Assembly: GCA_947034885.2 (NCBI GenBank)
Contig: OX344751.2
Span: 2,728,001 to 2,792,000, forward strand
Reading direction: 5' to 3'
Source of the DNA: Thuidium tamariscinum
Lineage: Eukaryota > Streptophyta > Bryopsida > Hypnales > Thuidiaceae
Length of the DNA stretch: 64,000 nucleotides
The notes under the pieces: generated by a model
Told to the model about the DNA's origin: nothing
The model's input: the letters and a program-made list of their open reading frames with translations, nothing else
The model's database searches: none
Shown here: in pieces, positions 60,333 to 64,000 of the stretch
How positions within the stretch are numbered: the first letter of the stretch is position 1
Layout: every line of letters starts with the position of its first letter
Translations under genes and position numbers: made by a program

Positions 60333-61489
60333 AATATTGTCAATTCTAAAATTTGGTGAGTTAGACATGTAGGGAGGTGCTCATGTTCAATTGGTTTCTT
60401 CCAAATAGAAATTGTATGGATTTTTTTATTTGTTTTTTTTTAATGTTTTTGAATTGCAAATGATTTTTTCCAATTCCAATGGTTAACTATAAACAAGCAA
60501 TATTCTCCAATCATTGATCATGGATGAGTGAGAAATTACTTGGTCAAATGGTTCAAAAGCACAAGGCAAGTGCAAAATTACAATTTTAGCTCAAAGTGTT
60601 GAATTTGAATAGTTGATGGAAAGTTGTTGCAAATACCCAAATTTTTTTTGTAGGTTGCTTTATAATGAATGAACAAGCATCTATAATGCACATTCAACTC
60701 ACCTAAATTGATTTTATATTGCTACACAATGTCTCTAAAGTACCACATGTTATCTCTATTAATTGACTAAAAGCAACTAAAACATAGATTATTATTGTAG
60801 GCATGAAGAAACTTTAGTGTTCTTTAAAGCATCAATGCAACATTCTAAACAATAGCCTAAATATGTTTCTATCTTTTGGTTAATGTAAATTAAAACTTAA
60901 GAATACTATTGGCATAGAAGTGCATGACAAATCACATGACAAAAGACCAAAAATTTCACCTTCAGACAACAAAAATAGAATCCATATGAAGCAAGATACA
61001 AGGCCAATAACCAAAAATAGACAATAAATTAGAATTAAGACATAAGAGGATTTTCAGCTGCTATACAAGACTGCAAGTTCCCAAACGTTGGGAACGCATT
61101 GGGAACTCTAGGAACGTGATGCTGATGTGGTCGAGCGACTGCCACGTCAGAAAATATTAATTTTTTATTAACTTTTATTAAATATTAAATATTTTTAAAA
61201 TATTTTTTTGAAAAAATAATCATTTTTTAAATCATTTTTTTCTCTTTAATACATTCTGAAGTTTTTTGAAAAAAAAAATTTTAATTTTTTTTTTCAAAAT
61301 TCAAAAATTCAGACCAGCAGGGGTCTGGTCTGCAGCAGTGGGAACAATTTCGGGGAACACCCTTGAAACGGTCTTCTGGGGGCCCAAAAATCCTCTTATG
61401 TTTGGAGACACTTGTCCAATCTCAATATTTTATGTCATCTTCTAATTTTTTTGTGAAGATAAAAACAATGCATTTAGATTTTTTAGAAT
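60333..61489. other. AT-rich sequence with a weak inverted pair
   Basis: CATAAGAGGATTTT at 61041-61054 recurs inverted at 61387-61400. In between lie GTTGGGAACGCATTGGGAAC, a T-rich stretch and a GGTCTGGTCTGCAGCAGTGG block. No target duplication was found. It may be a degraded ~360-bp MITE. The rest holds no genes. Confidence 0.4.
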
Positions 61490-62280
61490 ATAGTTTTCAT
61501 TTCATTTGGTATCTAAGAGCAAAAGTTAATTATGGCACAATAAGTTCAAATCTTATTTTAGTAGGGATAAAAGAAACCCACAAAAATTAAAAATTAAATT
61601 TTTTTGTTTCTTATAGATTGTATTTTTATTTGCATGAAAAACATTGATTCATTCCATATGATTTTGTTATCTTTTATTATCTTTGAGAAATAACTTATAG
61701 AATCCGTTTTTCAACTCAATTATGACAATTTTTTTAAAAATTCACTAAATTAATACTTTTTTGCTAATAAAAAATATCTCATCATTGAAATTAGTGTATT
61801 TCAATTCCATCTTAGAGTCAATAATGGTTTAGTTTTTCCTTCAATCTTGAAACTTCTTCTATTTAGCCGATTTTTAATGAACAAAAATTAAGTGTGTTTT
61901 TTTGGAATTTTTTTCCTAGACTTTCAATTAAATTTTTCAACATGAAAAATAAGAAACACAAAATTAACAGTGAAAAAGATTAAATTTAACGAGATTCAAA
62001 ACCAAAATATCTAGTTTACCAAGCATGGTGCAAACGAAATTTGTTTTTTTAAATTTTAAATGCAAATTTTTTGCAATCCATGAAGTCAAAGTTTATGAGA
62101 TTTTCCCAATACGTTTTTGCACTAGTCAAGTACAACATCCTATAGTTAGATTTGAGAAAAAAAAATGATCAATAAAGGTTTTTTATTCTTTACTATTATA
62201 ATGGCAATTTTGAGTGTAATTTGACAGAAAAAGGCCTTGGGACTTTAGGAGTTAAGAGGGTGGCAAATTTATCATTAAGA
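61490..62280 (+). repeat. Module A, copy 2, of the collinear dispersed repeat
   Basis: Matches 47850-48900 block by block in the same direction; see that entry. A CACTA MITE has inserted just after it at 62295-62510. Confidence 0.65.
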
Positions 62281-62294
62281 AATTTTTATACATA

Positions 62295-62510
62295 TACTAG
62301 TAGAAACCCCCGTTTAATGTGACAAGGCGTAATTTTTCTTGATGGATTTTGCTAGGGATCAAAAGTAACAACCCGTATTTTTATGTCAACAAAAATGTTC
62401 AACACAACATCAATGATGACATAAAAACACGGGTTGTTACTTTTGATGCCTAGCAAAATCCGTCAAGAAAAATTAGGCCTTGTCACATTAAACGGGGGTT
62501 TCTACTAGTG
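62295..62510. mobile_element. 216-bp CACTA-type hairpin MITE
   Basis: Left end TACTAGTAGAAACCCCCGTT, right end (minus strand) CACTAGTAGAAACCCCCGTT. The target duplication ATA is at 62292-62294 and 62511-62513. Arms of ~100 bp are almost perfectly complementary, with a short loop around TTCAACACAACA. It shares its terminal CACTAGTAGAAA with the 10118-12977 CACTA element, so that family may have mobilised it. Confidence 0.92.
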
Positions 62511-62513
62511 ATA

Positions 62514-63147
62514 CCATTTAAAAATTTTCACGAGGTCTATTTTTTGAAAGTTCAACATTTATAGCATTAATTAATTTACTCTTTATTCTCTTCCAAAATA
62601 ATTTTTAAGAAAAATGAACTTTTGTTTTACATTTAACATTTCATGGCTATAATTATAATAGTTGGATGTAGTATGGTCCTTGTATTTGTAAAATATTGAT
62701 GATAATTTAGAAAATTTCTTGAAGCCTAAAAAAAATCCAATAAATAAAGTCTTAAAAAATCGAATTTTGGGGTGGGGATTTTTGAGGGATGCTATTATAT
62801 GAGCCCATTGGCTAGAGTGTGAGCTAGTGTGTGAGCCTATGAGTCTGAAAGGCCATACACCTACAATATGAGTATCTATAATATAGAAATCTTTTCAATG
62901 ATCATGGTACATATATGTTGTAAACATCTATTATAGGTGTTTATGTTATAAATACCTTCTATGCTTGTAGAATATCTATTAAAATACATACTCAAGGCTC
63001 ACATTTTTTTGCTCACATGCTAACATTGTTGAGGGATTTTTGAGCACATGGAATGACTATGTATTCAAAAACACCACCCGTAATATCACTATAGAAAATG
63101 AAAATGTTCTCAATGATCTCTTCAATTACTACTTTTTTAAACTCATT
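62514..63147. other. AT-rich sequence within repeat copy 2
   Basis: No genes. 62800-62860 has GTGAGC/GTGAGCC motifs (GCTAGAGTGTGAGCTAGTGT) resembling, inverted, CTCACAGGCTCACACGCTAG at 21098-21118, so a small shared repeat is likely. Confidence 0.4.
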
Positions 63148-63655
63148 GCTCATTGTCATTGACATTGTGTGACAATGACAATGAGCTCAAAACAAGTATT
63201 TTCTTAAATAAAAAATTATGTGTATTAATCCCCACCTCCACCTCCACCTCCACCTTTACTTCTATTTTCAAAAAAATAGTTGTAAATACAATTGGTATGG
63301 GATATATATACTGATATGGTATGTATTTCAAATTAAGAACTTATCTAGATCCTTATTTTCCATTCAAATTAAATACCAATATGCATATTCTTGTTTAGTA
63401 TAAATTGCATTTAAATCCATATCCAAAAATTATATTTATATCCATATCCATATTTTAATATCCATATTTAGACATCTAAGGTCATTTATTCAAAGGACAT
63501 TAACGGCTTTGATTTTTTTCTTGAAGATCAACAACATTTGGAAGAGTGGAAGTTTTTTACTATAGGTTAAATCAATGACTTCTAATTTTTCCAGGAGAAG
63601 GGAGGAAATGAACCTCAAATATCATGTTTGCCTCTTTTCACCTCATTGTCATTGT
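63148..63655 (+). repeat. Module B, copy 2: palindrome plus TATCCATAT minisatellite
   Basis: Begins with the palindrome GCTCATTGTCATTG / CAATGACAATGAGC (63148-63161, 63173-63186; 11-nt spacer). It goes on with GAGCTCAAAAC, a CCACCTCCACCTCC tract, a TATCCATATCCATATTT minisatellite at 63410-63470, AACGGCTTTGATTTTTTTCT, TTCTAATTTTTCCAGGAG and TTTGCCTCTTTTCACCTCATTGTCATTG. This is the same module order as at 49993-51077, but only one unit. Confidence 0.75.
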
Positions 63656-64000
63656 TGCTTCAAGGTCCTAAATCAGTTTAAATTGCGATTACAAAATTTC
63701 ATTGGTTTCACACTTACACCAAACTTCCTTCTTGTATTTCTAATGGAATACATTGAAAACCATTACCATAAGTGAAGGGCAAGATCAACACTTTTTTTCC
63801 AAATATTTATTTATTTTTTAAAAGTAAGGTTTGACATATGCTAAAAACAAAAAAGCCCTTTTCTAATATTCTAGTTTTTACCATGTAAAATTTTGTATTA
63901 TAAGAAAAAATAATTTTCCAAAAATTCCAGCATTTATTTTTAGAATTATTTTTTGTTGCCCCTGCTCTACAACTACTATATTAGTCCCTCAAGTTCCTTG
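63656..64000. other. AT-rich end of window
   Basis: A short frame through 63575-63775 has no motif. Nothing else seen. Confidence 0.5.

Noticed and set aside
1-64000. CRISPR array, bacterial operon, rRNA or organellar genes
   Set aside because: Nothing of this kind is present; spliced nuclear genes and plant transposons make a bacterial or organellar origin untenable.

Overview
The window is nuclear DNA of a green plant. Three intron-rich genes hold essentially all the recognisable conserved coding sequence: a plastid-type alpha-glucan phosphorylase, a DUF1499 protein with a twin-arginine thylakoid-lumen signal, and the gamma subunit of the COPI coatomer. Introns follow GT-AG with one GC-AG exception. 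Everything else is AT-rich repeat and transposon sequence. A decayed F-box/kelch-like fragment and the repeat style suggest a non-seed land plant (perhaps a bryophyte or lycophyte), but the species is not settled by what I can see.

Layout. 1-32.4 kb is repeat territory. It holds two long TG...CA elements with 5-bp target duplications (1284-4718 and 24280-30154, LTR-like fossils sharing their last ~115 bp), a 2.9-kb CACTA transposon (10118-12977, duplication CAA) carrying a nested 375-bp foldback, CACTA-type mini-elements (15895-15963, 24752-24954), a Stowaway-type element (21152-21719), a 736-bp terminal-inverted-repeat element (25312-26047), several minisatellites, and relics of genes: an F-box/kelch-like fragment near 5.9-6.35 kb, an unknown fragment at 6.7 kb, a gene at 15.3-16.3 kb split by a mini-element, and a 99-bp-repeat tract at 17.6-18.0 kb.

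32.9-41.6 kb (+) is the 16-exon phosphorylase gene, predicting 983 residues including a lysine/glutamate-rich insertion typical of the plastid isoform. Tail to tail with it, 47.0-44.7 kb (-) is the five-exon DUF1499 gene (216 residues), with a MITE just upstream of its start. 58.9-52.8 kb (-) is the 17-exon gamma-COP gene (894 residues). The exon chains keep frame throughout, so all three look functional. No operon-like or pathway link joins them; two of the three products are predicted to go to the plastid.

47.5-52.7 kb and 59-64 kb contain the most unusual material: a collinear pair of diverged, non-coding segments (about 47.9-51.1 kb and 61.4-63.7 kb) built from the same modules in the same order, including a near-perfect palindrome, a pyrimidine tract and a TATCCGTAT-type minisatellite. 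Between gamma-COP and the second copy lies a ~1.15-kb long inverted repeat with a smaller hairpin in one arm. Neither matches a repeat class I can name.
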